From NCBI RefSeq assembly GCF_035222485.1, contig NC_085923.1, positions 744,001 through 808,000 on the forward strand: a stretch of DNA of 64,000 nucleotides, written 5' to 3'. The number at the start of each line of letters is the position of its first letter. Positions within the stretch are counted from its first letter, which is position 1. This document shows positions 11,416-22,183 of the stretch, one piece after another. Made by a program: the position numbers and the translations under genes. The stretch comes from Podospora pseudoanserina (taxonomy: Eukaryota; Ascomycota; Sordariomycetes; Sordariales; Podosporaceae). The notes under the pieces were generated by a model. That model had not been told where the DNA came from and made no database searches. It saw nothing but the letters and a program-made list of their open reading frames with translations.

Positions 11416-12901
11416 ATGTGGCCCGGGGATTCCATCGACAACCTACCTGTTCAACCTCCCAGCGGACTTGACGACATGGACAACGACCACTACGCAGACT
11501 CGGTGAGCTCTTCCTCGCCGTCGGATTCACCCGCCGCGAGCTCGCCGCTCACTAGTCCCGACTTATCTGAGGATGGCTTCGACATTGATCGTTCCCCATC
11601 ACCACTTGGTGGTCGTGAACAAGAAGCTGGCAGCCCCAAGTTCACCCTCGTCATCGGGGGTCTTGGGTATATCGGATCACACACCGTGTTGGAGCTTCTA
11701 AGAGAGGGGCACAATGGTATTGTTCTCTCCCCCCACCTTTTTTGCCGTCTCATGCTAACCGTGCCGTCTTGCAGTCATCATTGTCGACAACCTCAGCAAC
11801 AGCTACCAGACCATCCTGGACAGCATCAAGACCTTGACGGCCAAGCACTGCAAGGCCAATGGCAGGAGGATGCCCTTGATCCACTTCCACCGTCTCGACT
11901 ATCGCAGCCGATCGATGCGGTTCCTCATCGAGAGCTACACGGACCTTGTCATGTCGATCGACGGCAGCGGCAGGCAGCGCATGACGTACCAGTCCCGCAT
12001 CGAGGGGGTGATCCACTTTGCGGCTTACAAGTCGGTCGAGGAGTCGATACGGCGGCCGTTGCAGTACTACCAGAACAACGTCTGCGGGCTCGTATCGCTG
12101 CTCCAGCAGCTCGACAAGTACAACATCCACAATTTTATCTTTAGCAGCTCGGCGACCGTGTACGGGTCCAAGGCCAACACGGGCGAGCCGCTGCGGGAGT
12201 CGGACCTGATCCACCACGCCGAAGAGCGGGTCGACGAGTCGACGGGCGAGCGCATCGTGACGCAGCCGTCGGCGGTGGGCCTGTCGTGCCCCTACGCGCG
12301 GACAAAGTACTTCAGCGAAGCTATTCTTGCAGATGTGGCGGCCGCGAACCCGGCCTGGCGCATCGTGGCACTGCGCTACTTCAACCCCGTTGGCTGCGAC
12401 CCGTCGGGACTGCTGGGGGAGAACCCGCGGGGGGAGGCGACCAACCTGTACCCCGTGCTGACACAGGTGCTGACGGGGCAGAGGGAAAGGCTAAACGTAT
12501 TCGGCACAGACTGGGCGACACGGGACGGCACGGCGGTTCGAGACTACATTCACGTCCTGGACGTGGCGCGGGGCCACATCTCGGCGCTCGGGTGGAACGG
12601 CGATCGCGGGGGGACAGGGTTCCGCGCCTTCAATCTCGGGAGCGGCACAGGCACCACTGTGCTCGAAGCAGTCCGGAGCCTCGAGGCCGCATCGAAAAGG
12701 ACTGTCTCACTGGACTGGGCCGGACGAAGACCAGGAGACGTTGGCGTCTGCGTGGCGTCTACCGAGCGAGCCAGCAAGGAGCTGGGGTGGTCACCGCGGG
12801 AGAGCGTCGCCCAGTGCGCATCAGATCTGTGGAACTTTGTCGAGAGGACCTTGGGGCTGCAGCAGCAGCAGCAGCAGCAGCAGCAGTCAGTCAAGGTGTG
12901 A
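11416..12901 (+). CDS. uge3: UDP-glucose/UDP-N-acetylglucosamine 4-epimerase (Uge3-like)
   Basis: Two exons, 11416-11716 and 11775-12901 (58-bp intron), encode 475 residues. The enzyme interconverts UDP-Glc/UDP-Gal and probably UDP-GlcNAc/UDP-GalNAc in the cytosol. A Ser/Pro/acidic N-terminal extension of about 75 residues precedes the Rossmann motif GGLGYIGSHT (81-90). The catalytic Ser region SSSATVYG and the YxxxK pair (YARTK) are present. Near residue 426 the segment GDVGVCVA aligns with human GALE GDVAACYA, placing Cys at the human Cys307 (E. coli Tyr299) position that allows N-acetylated sugars. There is no mutarotase domain, unlike yeast Gal10. The C-terminus has nine Gln from a CAG run. 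The neighbours sph3, ega3 and agd3 suggest its job is UDP-GalNAc supply for galactosaminogalactan rather than the Leloir pathway. Confidence 0.93.
12860..12886 (+). repeat. CAG trinucleotide run encoding nine Gln
   Basis: Nine perfect CAG codons close to the uge3 stop codon. The run is likely to vary in length between strains and lies outside the catalytic fold. Confidence 0.9.
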
Positions 12902-13893
12902 TGATGTCCATCCCGTCCTGTCAGGCCAAAGCAAGCCAAGCCAAAGCCAAGCCAAGCGACTGATTCCCTTCGAGGATGTGGTTTCGTTTCGGGATCGGGT
13001 GGATGTCGGTATTTTTTTCTTTCTTCGATGGGGTAATAATGCTAATGGGTAAAATTGGCGATTGATTGATTGATTGATTGATTTGATTGATCTGTTTGAT
13101 GGAGGGTTGGTCAAGGTGGTCGTTTGACGTTGCGGTGTTTTGGAGTCGCGGACAAGGGTCGACAGCTGAGTGAGTGGGACGCGGCACACACATCTCTGCC
13201 CTCTGCCACCTGGCAGACCCAGGGCAACCTCAACTGACACACCTCACCTCACACACACCTGAAAAGGGCACAAACACACACACACACACACACACACTTT
13301 CTGTTTCAGTTCATTTTCTGTCTAAGCAGGGAAAGGGATTTGCATTGGGATTTCCTAGGTTTCCTAAAAACGGCTGCGACTGTCTTTTGTTTTCTTTTGT
13401 CATTTTTACAGTACATTAGGCTATGGAATAAGGATACACATTATACCTACTTAGCAAAGCAATAAAGGAAACTGAAATAAACAATGCAATTGTTCAACTC
13501 CCGTGCTCCCGTCCCATGTCTTTTCTACACCATATACGACACCTTGGCGTTGTCTTGGACTCTCTTGCGTGTGGATCTCGCCCAGGGCTTGTCCCTTCTT
13601 GTCATTTTCTTGTCAAGAGCTTGTATTTCTTGAAGAAATGTGCCCGGTAGTGTTGGGGAAGCTTATATTGAACCTTCCTGGTTGCGCGTCCCCCAAGAAA
13701 TAGAGATTAATTGCTGTCAATTGCTACATGCGAACACGGCTGGCCTCGGCACAAACGGCACCGGGGAACACACTCTCCAACTTTTTTAACCAATTACATT
13801 TCTTCTGTTGAAATATTTTCCCCCTTCAACTTCCTCCCTCGACCCCTGCAGCCCTAGGCCGCTAGCTTCACATGCCAAGCGATCCTCCTGCAT
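12902..13893. other. Intergenic, with GATT and CA microsatellites
   Basis: This gap lies between the convergent uge3 and the small secreted gene. A GATT tetranucleotide run sits near 13060-13092 and a CA run near 13271-13298. No coding frame is supported; it should hold both 3' UTRs. Confidence 0.6.
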
Positions 13894-14439
13894 TCAACAC
13901 TTCTGTTCAAGGCCATGATCGTCAGCAACTGTTCGATTTCTGCGCAGAATACTTTGGATAGATTGAGCGAACGAGACCCTGACGGAGGCACGCGACCGGC
14001 CACGTCAACACAACGAAGAAAGAAAGAAAGAAAGAAAAAAAAAAACTTACCTTAGCCGAGGGCTTTGGGCATCCTCTCTGCGATTTCAAGTAGCATCCCT
14101 CGAGGTGGGCTGCCTTGCACTCGCACAGCTACGGTAATATCAACATCGAGATAAGTCAGCATGGATACCATACTACGACTCTGACGCTGCCGGCAGAACA
14201 GTGTAGATGTAAGAGAGCAAACTCACCGACTTGCCCTGCAGAAACGTCGGACACCGGTCGGGCTCGCAAACACAAGCCAGACGAAAGTCATGCTTGGGGT
14301 GTTCGTGCTTGTTGTGCTTGCCTTTGCCCTTGGCAGCTCGCATCTCCAGCATGTTCACGTCGGCCGGTGAGCTCGAGTGAGCCAGCACCGTCGACGAGAA
14401 GGCAGCAGCAACTGCAACAGCAACCAATGAGAGCTTCAT
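13894..14439 (-). CDS. Small secreted 8-cysteine protein inside the GAG locus
   Basis: Three exons by frame and splice signals: 14439-14227, 14128-14051 and 13902-13894, coding for 99 residues. The last exon supplies only Lys-Cys-stop after a pyrimidine-rich intron. The first 20 or so residues are a classic signal peptide (Lys then a long Ala/Val/Leu core). A basic His/Lys-rich stretch follows, then the cysteines CVCEPDRC, CECK, one in EGCY, one in RGCP and the terminal Cys, eight in all. The even count suggests four disulfides in the secreted form. I recognise no family; it resembles small effector-like or cell-wall proteins. It lies between uge3 and sph3, so it may be co-regulated with the exopolysaccharide genes, but that is inference. 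The ATG at 14439 is chosen because the in-frame codon upstream is TTG. Confidence 0.72.
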
Positions 14440-14690
14440 GCTGGGCAAGCGAGCGAATCAGGCCGAGGTAGCAGCAGCACTTGGGGCGATGAGATGAGAT
14501 GGTGGTGTGGTTTTGGACGCGCAAATTCTGCTGCTCAAGAAATCTTGGCTATGAGGGGATCAATATATCCAAGCACATCAGAGTAAGCTCCCAAGTTCTA
14601 GCCCCGCCTTCGCCCTCAGCTCTGCTTTTTGACGTGGCGACTAGTTAACGCCGTGGACGGTGGTGGCTGCTCCCGCCCTACAACACCACC

Positions 14691-14722
<32 letters not shown>

Positions 14723-17656
14723 CTGAGTTCTGACGCGAGCTTCTGCGCCAGAGGCGGCTGACGGAACAGTCCAGGCACGACGCCAGGCACAAGGCACAGA
14801 GGACATGTTCCCACTCTTCCGCTGCCGCGCTGCCCCTCCCATTTCTACTGGACTGAGACCGATTGACACATCACTGACGAGAACTTTTGAGTGTTTATGG
14901 CTGAGGTAAGACAAAGCTCAGGCTGGGAGCCCAAAGTTTCCGAGAATCAACCCATCACCCTGTGTAATCGAACGTCGGGCGTAGTACAGCGGAACTCCGT
15001 TTTCGATGGTACGTCAAAATGGAATCACGCCAACGTTTTCTTCTTGCGGCACATCCCACCCCCCCCCTCCTCCTTCCTGGTGTAAGGTAGCCCACCGCAT
15101 CCACCCACCGACCCGAATATCCAACCCCCCCTGAAGCTCCCCCTGCCCCCTGCCCCCTGTCCCCTGTCCCCTGTCCTGTCGCTTCCTCTCTCCCTGGTCC
15201 TCGGACCCTCCAACCACAGAAAGTAAAATCGTGGATGAACCGCGCGGCACCCCTCTCTTGCAATTAAAGGGGTGTGAATGAGCCAGGGGGTACAGAAGTG
15301 ACTCGTCACATTTCCCTTGCATTTATCCAGGAACAGAGATTGTGGAGAAAAACAATGAGGCGAACATGGGGGGCGCATTCGGCCGTGGGAACGGGAACTA
15401 CGGCGATCTGATGGCCATCCAACCTCACCACCTCACCTCCACTCGCCGGCCTCCACCTCCGCACACCTTACCCCAAAATAAACCTCATGATCGACATGTC
15501 TCCAAATTCACCAACTCACATGGCGCTATTGAAGCTCCAGCACTTCAGCCTTCCAGGTTTAAAGCAGGTTTGCCCCCAGCTCATGCATTGCACCTCGTAA
15601 ACCAAAAAGCCACTCGAATGCTTGTTCGCCCATCATAATCACCACTTCACCGAGTTTCCCGAAACCACCTCATGAGAACCTCGGCATCTCGACAGCCGGG
15701 CAGGCCAGGACCCGATGCCAATCGGTGGTGGTGACGTCTGCCCTATGGAGCAACTGTTGACCACGTCAACAAAAAATTGGTCATCACACAAAGATCTTTC
15801 CACTTGTAGCAGAATCCTTCGGGGAGAGTTCCCCACCTCTCACATCTCACTTTTTGTTTTCTTCAGTTGTCGTGATTCACGGAAACAGTTTTTCCTCGCT
15901 CTCAGGTCAGACCATTCACCTCGTCCAGTCATCATCAACGTCGAAAAGGGGCCCGTGATTACACAACCTCGAGGCCGGTAACAACAGCGTAACAACAGGA
16001 TTGGCTGAAAAAGGGCCGGTAACGAACAACGCATACACACACACACACACACAGCAGATGTGAAATACGAAGAGTAGATTGCATCCCACACCCCAGCCAG
16101 CCCTCTTGCAGAATGCATGCATACTTTATTGTACAGACCTGAGAGCTACATGTTGTACGTAGGTACCTGTAGATGCAAGCTGCGAAAGATGTGATGAGGA
16201 AAGCAGGCAACTCAGCTCCCAAAATTATCCGGTCACCAGACACAAAAGACATGTACGGAGAAGATCAATGGAGGCTTGGTTGCCGAAGTGCTCTCAGCTG
16301 CTTTACCTGGTACCGGGAGAGAAAGGTGACAACACATTCCCTGGGACCGAACTATTTACCCATCACACGCATGAGCCATGGCACCACCATCTTGAAGATG
16401 ACCTCATTGCGTTCGAGCCTTATGTTTGCGTGTGCCAAGATGACGGCGGTGAACTTGGTGGTCGTCAATCCTCTGGAGTGTTGCAAAACAGAACACTTTC
16501 TACCTACCTAGCTACCTACTAGCAAGATACACAACCAATAGTAACCAAAAACACAAACACAGACACCACAATCCCGTCCCGAGAAACAGGTTCTTGTCCA
16601 CTTCCATCCCCGCCGCATCGAGTTTGTGCGCGGGGCGCGTGTGCTGTGTGTGTGTTTTCGTCCTTGTTCAACCACACCACCAGACTAACACCGTAAAGGG
16701 AACACGCAATTCGAAACCATGTGGTGGAATACAAACTTTGCATCACAGTATCACAAAACAAGGAACATACGGGGGGTTGAGCTACAAGCCATCATCACCA
16801 ACACGAAGTGCGCGGCCCCAGCTTCGATGGACCAGGTAAACTTCGCCTCCAAGCCCTCATCATGAAAACTTCTCTTTTTTTTTTTGCTTGCCCAGCAGTG
16901 AGGAATTCTAGATCTCAATAATCCCTCACCAACACACACCAGCTGAAGTCAAAAGTCGCAGTACACTTCCCCCATCACCAATCGTAGCATCTCCTGAGAA
17001 AAACGTGGCGTCCAATCACGATTGATGGCCGTGCAAGGTCTAGAATCTCTGCCTTAGAACCTTACCTGGTAGTGAGGAGGCAAGGAATGGATTGATTGTA
17101 ACTTTGCAGCAAAAAGCCCCAGTTATCAAAAGACGTCAAGGTCTAGGCTTTGCTGCAGATGGGTTAGGTGTGTCGTCGATGCAGGAATCCAATATGGCTT
17201 TGCAACCATCGGGTGGATAGATGCTTCATGATGGATACCTTAGATGGGTTCTAGAACGACAGAAAACAATGCATGGAGGGTTTCGAATGACTGCATGAAA
17301 GCTTATTGTTTGCCTCGCCTTGCAGCAAAAAGACAGAATGAAGCAGGCAGTTAGTTCAAGTCTAGAACCTTACAGCTCTCGCTTGTTTACAACAAAGGTT
17401 GGATGCATGACAATAGACTCAAGCCCTAAAACGTCATAACAAGGGCCATGTGGTCCATCATTACAATGAGACTCAAGCCTAGAACTAGCGGGAAATTGTC
17501 GCCAAAAGTTGCCATGTGGACATAAAAGATGGGGTTTCTACAGGTTAACGAAACGAAACTAGCCCCTTTGTCTAAAATATAGATGACGCTGAATATTCCA
17601 CCTGCCCCCGGTCTATCATCGCCCACCCAACCCAACCTAACCATCTCTCTCCATCA
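14440..17656. other. 3.2 kb intergenic region with poly-T, CA and a degenerate repeat cluster
   Basis: No supported gene. It contains a poly-T tract (about 14693-14716), a run of CCCCTGT-type repeats near 15150-15176, a CA microsatellite (about 16027-16052) and the degenerate array near 17030-17490 listed separately. It should include the promoter of the secreted 8-Cys gene at its left edge and the 3' UTR of sph3 at its right. Confidence 0.5.
17030..17490. repeat. Degenerate repeat cluster with CAAG-TCTAGAAC motifs
   Basis: Variants of CAAGGTCTAGAAC recur near 17036, 17138, 17250, 17358 and 17473, about 100-116 bp apart. TTGCAGCAAAAAG occurs twice (near 17104 and 17320) and GACTCAAGCC twice (near 17415 and 17469). 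This looks like an old, decayed tandem or nested repeat with no coding capacity. Confidence 0.45.
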
Positions 17657-18532
17657 TCAACAACACCCCCCCTCTTCCTCCCCATCCCACTCCTCATCCG
17701 CCTCACCCACATACCCCCCCCAACCCCCATCCCAACTCTCATACCCCCCCTCCTCCGTCAAAAAGTGCGCCCCCCACCGCTCCCTCCTCACATCCGCCAA
17801 TATCCTCTCTTTTTCGTCTCCCTGACAACTATGCGCAATAACCACACTCCTCTCCCTCAACTCTTTTGGTAACTTCTTCACATTCTCCCTCACATAACCC
17901 CCCCACCACTCCCTGGCTACATTCTCAAAAACAACCACGTAATCCCCCTTTTCCCAATACCCCTGATCAGGAAAAACCCCCGGGTTATACACCACCACCG
18001 CCTCTTCCCCAAGCGCACTCCTTACCTCCCCCGCGGCCTCAGCCATATACCCCACATGGCCCCCATCAGCAGGCGCCTCGTCAAAGAAAATCCCCTTGAT
18101 ATCCACGCCCTATTTTCATTATCATTAGCCAGTGTGTACCACCCCCCGCACTGTGGTTTTTTTTTGGTTTGTTTGTGGACTTACGCAACCCCTCTTCTCA
18201 CACCCCCAAACTTTATACCTCTCTACATCCCTCCTCATCTCTCCCTGCTCCCTCTTCCCATAGCTGCAGTAGACATACCCCACCAACTTTACATTTTCCA
18301 CATCCCTCAGCTGTTGAAGCACCCGGACGTAGTTCTCGTCCGGCCTGTCGCCCTCCCCGGGGCCATTGGACGGGTTGACGACGACGAGGAACTGGAGGGT
18401 GGGGTGCCGGTTTGCGGCGAGCAGCAGGGGGGTCCAGGCGTCGGGGGAGGGGTAGATGTAGAGGGGGAGGAGGATGAGGGCTTTGTTGTTGTTTTGGGAG
18501 GGGGAAGAGAGTTTGGTCATTTTGGTGCCCAT
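17657..18532 (-). CDS. sph3: Spherulin-4 family glycoside hydrolase GH135 (Sph3-like)
   Basis: Two exons, 18532-18185 and 18109-17657 (75-bp intron), encode 266 residues, the size of a spherulin-4 domain. The family motif NPSNGPG is present. KGIFFDEAP carries the adjacent Asp126-Glu127 expected for the GH135 active site, NPG follows, and VFEN contains Glu178 as the likely third catalytic acid. A. fumigatus Sph3 is an endo-hydrolase of galactosaminogalactan needed for its production. The model has no signal peptide or membrane anchor: the N-terminus is a Ser/Asn/Lys-rich stretch leading straight into the first barrel strand. Either an upstream exon is missed or the protein is leaderless here. 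It is followed 427 bp upstream by ega3 on the same strand. Confidence 0.88.
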
Positions 18533-18959
18533 TTTGACGGGGAAGAAAAATAAATAAATAAATCAAAAAATAAAAAGTTTATATTAATTTGGTGAGATAA
18601 GGTAGAGAGAGGTGAGGTTGTATTCGCGTGCGGGAGTTGGAGTCGGGGTAAATGATAAGGTGGGGAAAAAATAGAGGTGGTGGTGTGTGGTGATGTGTAG
18701 TGGTGGGGAGAAATGGTCTATTGCAGCTCTTTTGATCTAAGAAAACAAAAGAAAATAAAAAAATGTCCGCACCACAAAAAAAAGCCAAGGTGGAGACATG
18801 ATGTGAAATGATGCAAAAAGCGGGGAGGAGGGACGCGGCACCCCAGGGACGATGATGGTGTGCGTGGCTCTGGTGTGTGTGTATGTGTGTGTGTGTGTGT
18901 GCGGCAAAGTAAAACAAGAAAGCAAAGAGAGATGATGATCTTCAACGCAATCGTAATTA
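18533..18959. other. Intergenic region between ega3 stop and sph3 start, with GT microsatellite
   Basis: A GT run lies near 18870-18903 and an AAATA-rich stretch near 18548-18580. It should hold the ega3 3' UTR and sph3 promoter. I looked for a missing signal-peptide exon for sph3 and saw none convincing. Confidence 0.55.
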
Positions 18960-19955
18960 TCAGCCAGAGGAAAACCGCCGCAGCACCTTTGTCCTCACCT
19001 GCCTTCCATCGCAGTACTCAGCCCCAAAATTGAGGTTCATCCCCTTGAGAATGGTGCTGAACCCATTCGCCCCTGGGGCGTTGCAGTACGCCTGCTTTTG
19101 CTCGGCGTTGGTGTTGAACGGAGCTCCTTCGGGGTACTCAATGTGGAACACGGGCTTGCCCGCGTCGACAAACTGAGAGAAGGTCCTGCAGTCGTTGAAC
19201 TCGGCGCATTCCTCGTTGACGGCAAACTGCATCCGCGGCAGCATCGTCTTGACAATGTCGCCGGCGTTCTTGAGGCCGATGGCCATGTTGCGCTTGTGAG
19301 CCTCGTCGGCGAGGAAGGTCATGAAGGAGACGGAATCCTCCGGTGTCAGGTCCATCCCGTTCTCGTTCTGGTACCCATCGACATTGTCAGGATCGACAGC
19401 GTCGCAGCCCATCCTGCTGGCGATTTCGATGCGGCCGACCATGATCTCCCTGATCGCCGGGCTGCTGATGTTGAGCCATCTCTCGTCCGGCCACCCGTCC
19501 AGGACAAGGCCGATGTCCTCCTCGGGGAACTTGGACGAGTCAGGACGGTTCTTCTCGTAGGACCCGGCGCTGAAGTAGCAGATGACCTTCTTGTTGAGCT
19601 TGTGCAGACTCGACACGGCGCGCGAGTTTTGGTGCATGAACATGTCAATGTCGTACACGTCGACGTCGGGTTCGACAACAGGGTTGTTGGGGTCAATGTC
19701 GAGCTTCGCGTTGAGGATGATCTGCCATGACGTGTTGACCTTGGGCTGCCAGATGGTGGTGGGTTGAGGAGCCGGTGGTAGTGAATCGTCGTCTCCTCCG
19801 CCGCCGCCCCGGTTCTTGAGACCGAGACCGAGGCCGAGGCCGACAATCAGGACGATGATCAACACGGCGGCCACGGCAGCCAGCACCAGCTTCTGCCGGC
19901 GTGACAGCCTCGATTCCCTACTATTCCTCCGCAACCTGCCCTCTTTACCCTCCAT
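18960..19955 (-). CDS. ega3: Membrane-anchored endo-alpha-1,4-polygalactosaminidase, GH114 (Ega3-like)
   Basis: A single exon encodes 331 residues with type II topology: a short basic cytosolic tail (1-22), one membrane helix (about 23-46), a Gly/Asp linker and a GH114 barrel (about 68-325). Family motifs are VICYFSAGSYE (strand 2), DAVDPDNVDGY with Asp188 as a likely catalytic acid, and NEECAEF with Glu248/249 as the likely partner. These match Asp189/Glu247 of A. fumigatus Ega3 as I recall them. The enzyme cleaves alpha-1,4-galactosamine stretches of deacetylated galactosaminogalactan. An in-frame ATG at 20108 would add a Pro/His-rich segment in front of the basic tail; I prefer 19955 because the result has normal Ega3 topology. 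It shares a 2.2 kb divergent upstream region with agd3. Confidence 0.9.
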   Translation of the reverse strand: MEGKEGRLRRNSRESRLSRRQKLVLAAVAAVLIIVLIVGLGLGLGLKNRGGGGGDDDSLPPAPQPTTIWQPKVNTSWQIILNAKLDIDPNNPVVEPDVDVYDIDMFMHQNSRAVSSLHKLNKKVICYFSAGSYEKNRPDSSKFPEEDIGLVLDGWPDERWLNISSPAIREIMVGRIEIASRMGCDAVDPDNVDGYQNENGMDLTPEDSVSFMTFLADEAHKRNMAIGLKNAGDIVKTMLPRMQFAVNEECAEFNDCRTFSQFVDAGKPVFHIEYPEGAPFNTNAEQKQAYCNAPGANGFSTILKGMNLNFGAEYCDGRQVRTKVLRRFSSG

Positions 19956-22183
19956 TCTCTGTTGTGCCGGTGGCCACAGGTGAGAGGGTTGCTGGTGTGT
20001 GAGCGGTGAGGGGAGATGGCGTCGGTGGCGAGACGAGGAGGGACAAAGAGTGGGAGGGGTAGGTATTGGCCTGGAAAAACAGCAGACAACAAACGAGGCA
20101 ATCAGCAAAGCCTGCGGCGCGCGTGGAACAGCAAGAATTCCAATGCGAAATGCCGGAGGAATGATCGGATTGAAGATCTTGGCAGCCCTCGGAGTCGGGT
20201 GTGAGGGGAGCAGGCAACAGAGAGGAATGGAGGCTCGATAGAGATGGCAGAATGCGGGCAGCGGCCAGACGAGACAGACAGCGACTCACTACTACTCACT
20301 TTCAGGCGGGTTTGGCGGCAGATGTGACATGCCAAAAAAAGACGTTCGAGAATCAGGATACGAGTTTCGGCTTTGCGCCCTGCCGAGAGACACATCCACG
20401 CCCACGCGCTCAAGGTGGAAATGGTGTTTGTGATGGAGACGATGGTCGACCCTCTTCGAGACGTCTCGGTCTCGTCCACGCTGCGCGCTGCGACTGGCGG
20501 GCGTCACCGAGAGAGAGATCGACAGACAGAAAGAAAAGTCGCTGCCACTGTCGCTGAGGTGGTGGTAGTCGTGTCTGTGATGGTCGGTGGGGTAGGATTC
20601 GTGGCTGCCCCCCCCCCTCCCAGCCGCCCTGCGACGGCACCGAAGCGGAAAAGATGGCTGCCAAGATTCCACGTTGACAGGGGAGGAGGGGCAGGGGAGG
20701 GGCGGGCTGGCAGGGGAACACAAGAGCTAGAGGTCCGTTCCGAACACCCATGAGGTCGAGGTATTTCACGATAGATGCATAACGCCGATCTCTCCAGACG
20801 CCCCCCAGACGCCCAAAGATGACGGCCGATGCAACCTCGACGGTCAAGGGTCCCCTCCCTCTTTTCCCTCTTCCCCACACTTGCTTTTTCTTTTCTTTTC
20901 TTTGGGGTCGAGGTTCTATTTCCGGCTGTTGTTGCGCTGTTGTTGAGCCTGAATGTGCCCTGATTCTAGAGTGATAGCCGACGGCTTACATGAGCTGAAA
21001 TGGGTCCATGTCTTTTATTCTGCAAATTCTGCAGTTTTTTGCGTGGTTTTTTTTCGTCTCCCTTGTTCAGTCATCAAACAAGTGTCAAGATGATGATGAT
21101 GATGACGACAACGACGGCTTCTTCCAGTCTTCCAGCCATGGAAGTCTTACCTTGCCGGGAACTCAGGTGAGTCAAGAGACCAGCTCAAAGTCGGCCAGCC
21201 ATGCATTAGGGCTCTATTCGCGGCTGTCACCGACGCATTCATTGGGCCATTCCGAGGGAATATTGGTTCTTCGCATTCCTGTACGCAAGGCTCCGAACGA
21301 CTGGACACCCACCAGCACCGGCCCATGACCAACATCATACATCCATGGTCCATAGGGCCTAGCGTGGCTGTCGCTGACTGCCGTCCGTTGGAAGTTGGAA
21401 AAGCAAAGTTCCACCGGCCGGCCACTCACGTATCGCACTCGCATGCACCCGGGCCCAGCAGGCACCCTTCGACGACGGTGTCGGATCCCCGGGTCCATGT
21501 CGACGTTCAAACGTCCGGTCCACACCAGACGTCCACATGTCACGCACTTCGTGTTCCCCTTAGCTCCTTTTCTTTCTTGTTCTCGGTCTTGATATTGCGG
21601 CCTGAACGTCCAAATAGGGTAATCTTGTTGTCCGCTGTGGTGTAGCACCGTCAGCGCCTCTTCTCGGCGCGTCCACGCCGTGCAAGCCGAATCCCACATG
21701 TCTTTGCCTTCAGGCACTGGAGTTGGAAGAGAAGAAATCCAATAGTCTGTGCCCTCGCCGACGTCGCCCCCCGAAAGCCATCCGGAACACTAAGGGCCAC
21801 CAAGGACCACACCTCATTTCCTTTTGGTCAGTCAGTGCCGTACTGTGTAGGGTAACAAATCCAATACTGGCAGCTTGTGGCTGGCAAGGGGGCCCGTCCA
21901 GATCATCCACGTTCGCTAGCTTTGCTCACTTCTCACAATCCGAGCGAGAGGCTGAGAAAGAGGGGCGTAGTCTCGGTCGAAGCTGGCCGCCAGTACTTAT
22001 TCGAGATCCAACCCAACCTGTTCGGAACCACCATCAAGCACCAACGACACTCGTTCCTGTCGCACCTTGTTACCCGGCAGGTCAGGGAGTTTGCCTTGCC
22101 TCACGGTATCGGTCATTGTTTGGGCCAGTCAGTCGCCCTTCAGACGTTCGCTCCTTGTTCGCTCCTTTCCCGCTCTCCCCATC
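19956..22183. promoter_or_regulatory. Bidirectional promoter region between ega3 and agd3
   Basis: A 2.2 kb divergent spacer with no supported gene. It contains CTTTT/TTTTC tracts near 20883-20903, a GAT run near 21090-21104 and a long probable agd3 leader. Size and layout suggest coordinated control of the two GAG genes. No specific factor site is assigned. Confidence 0.5.

Noticed and set aside
20292-20880. Overlapping frames on both strands in the ega3-agd3 spacer
   Set aside because: Arg/Ser/Pro-rich low-complexity products with no homology-like segments; better explained as promoter sequence.
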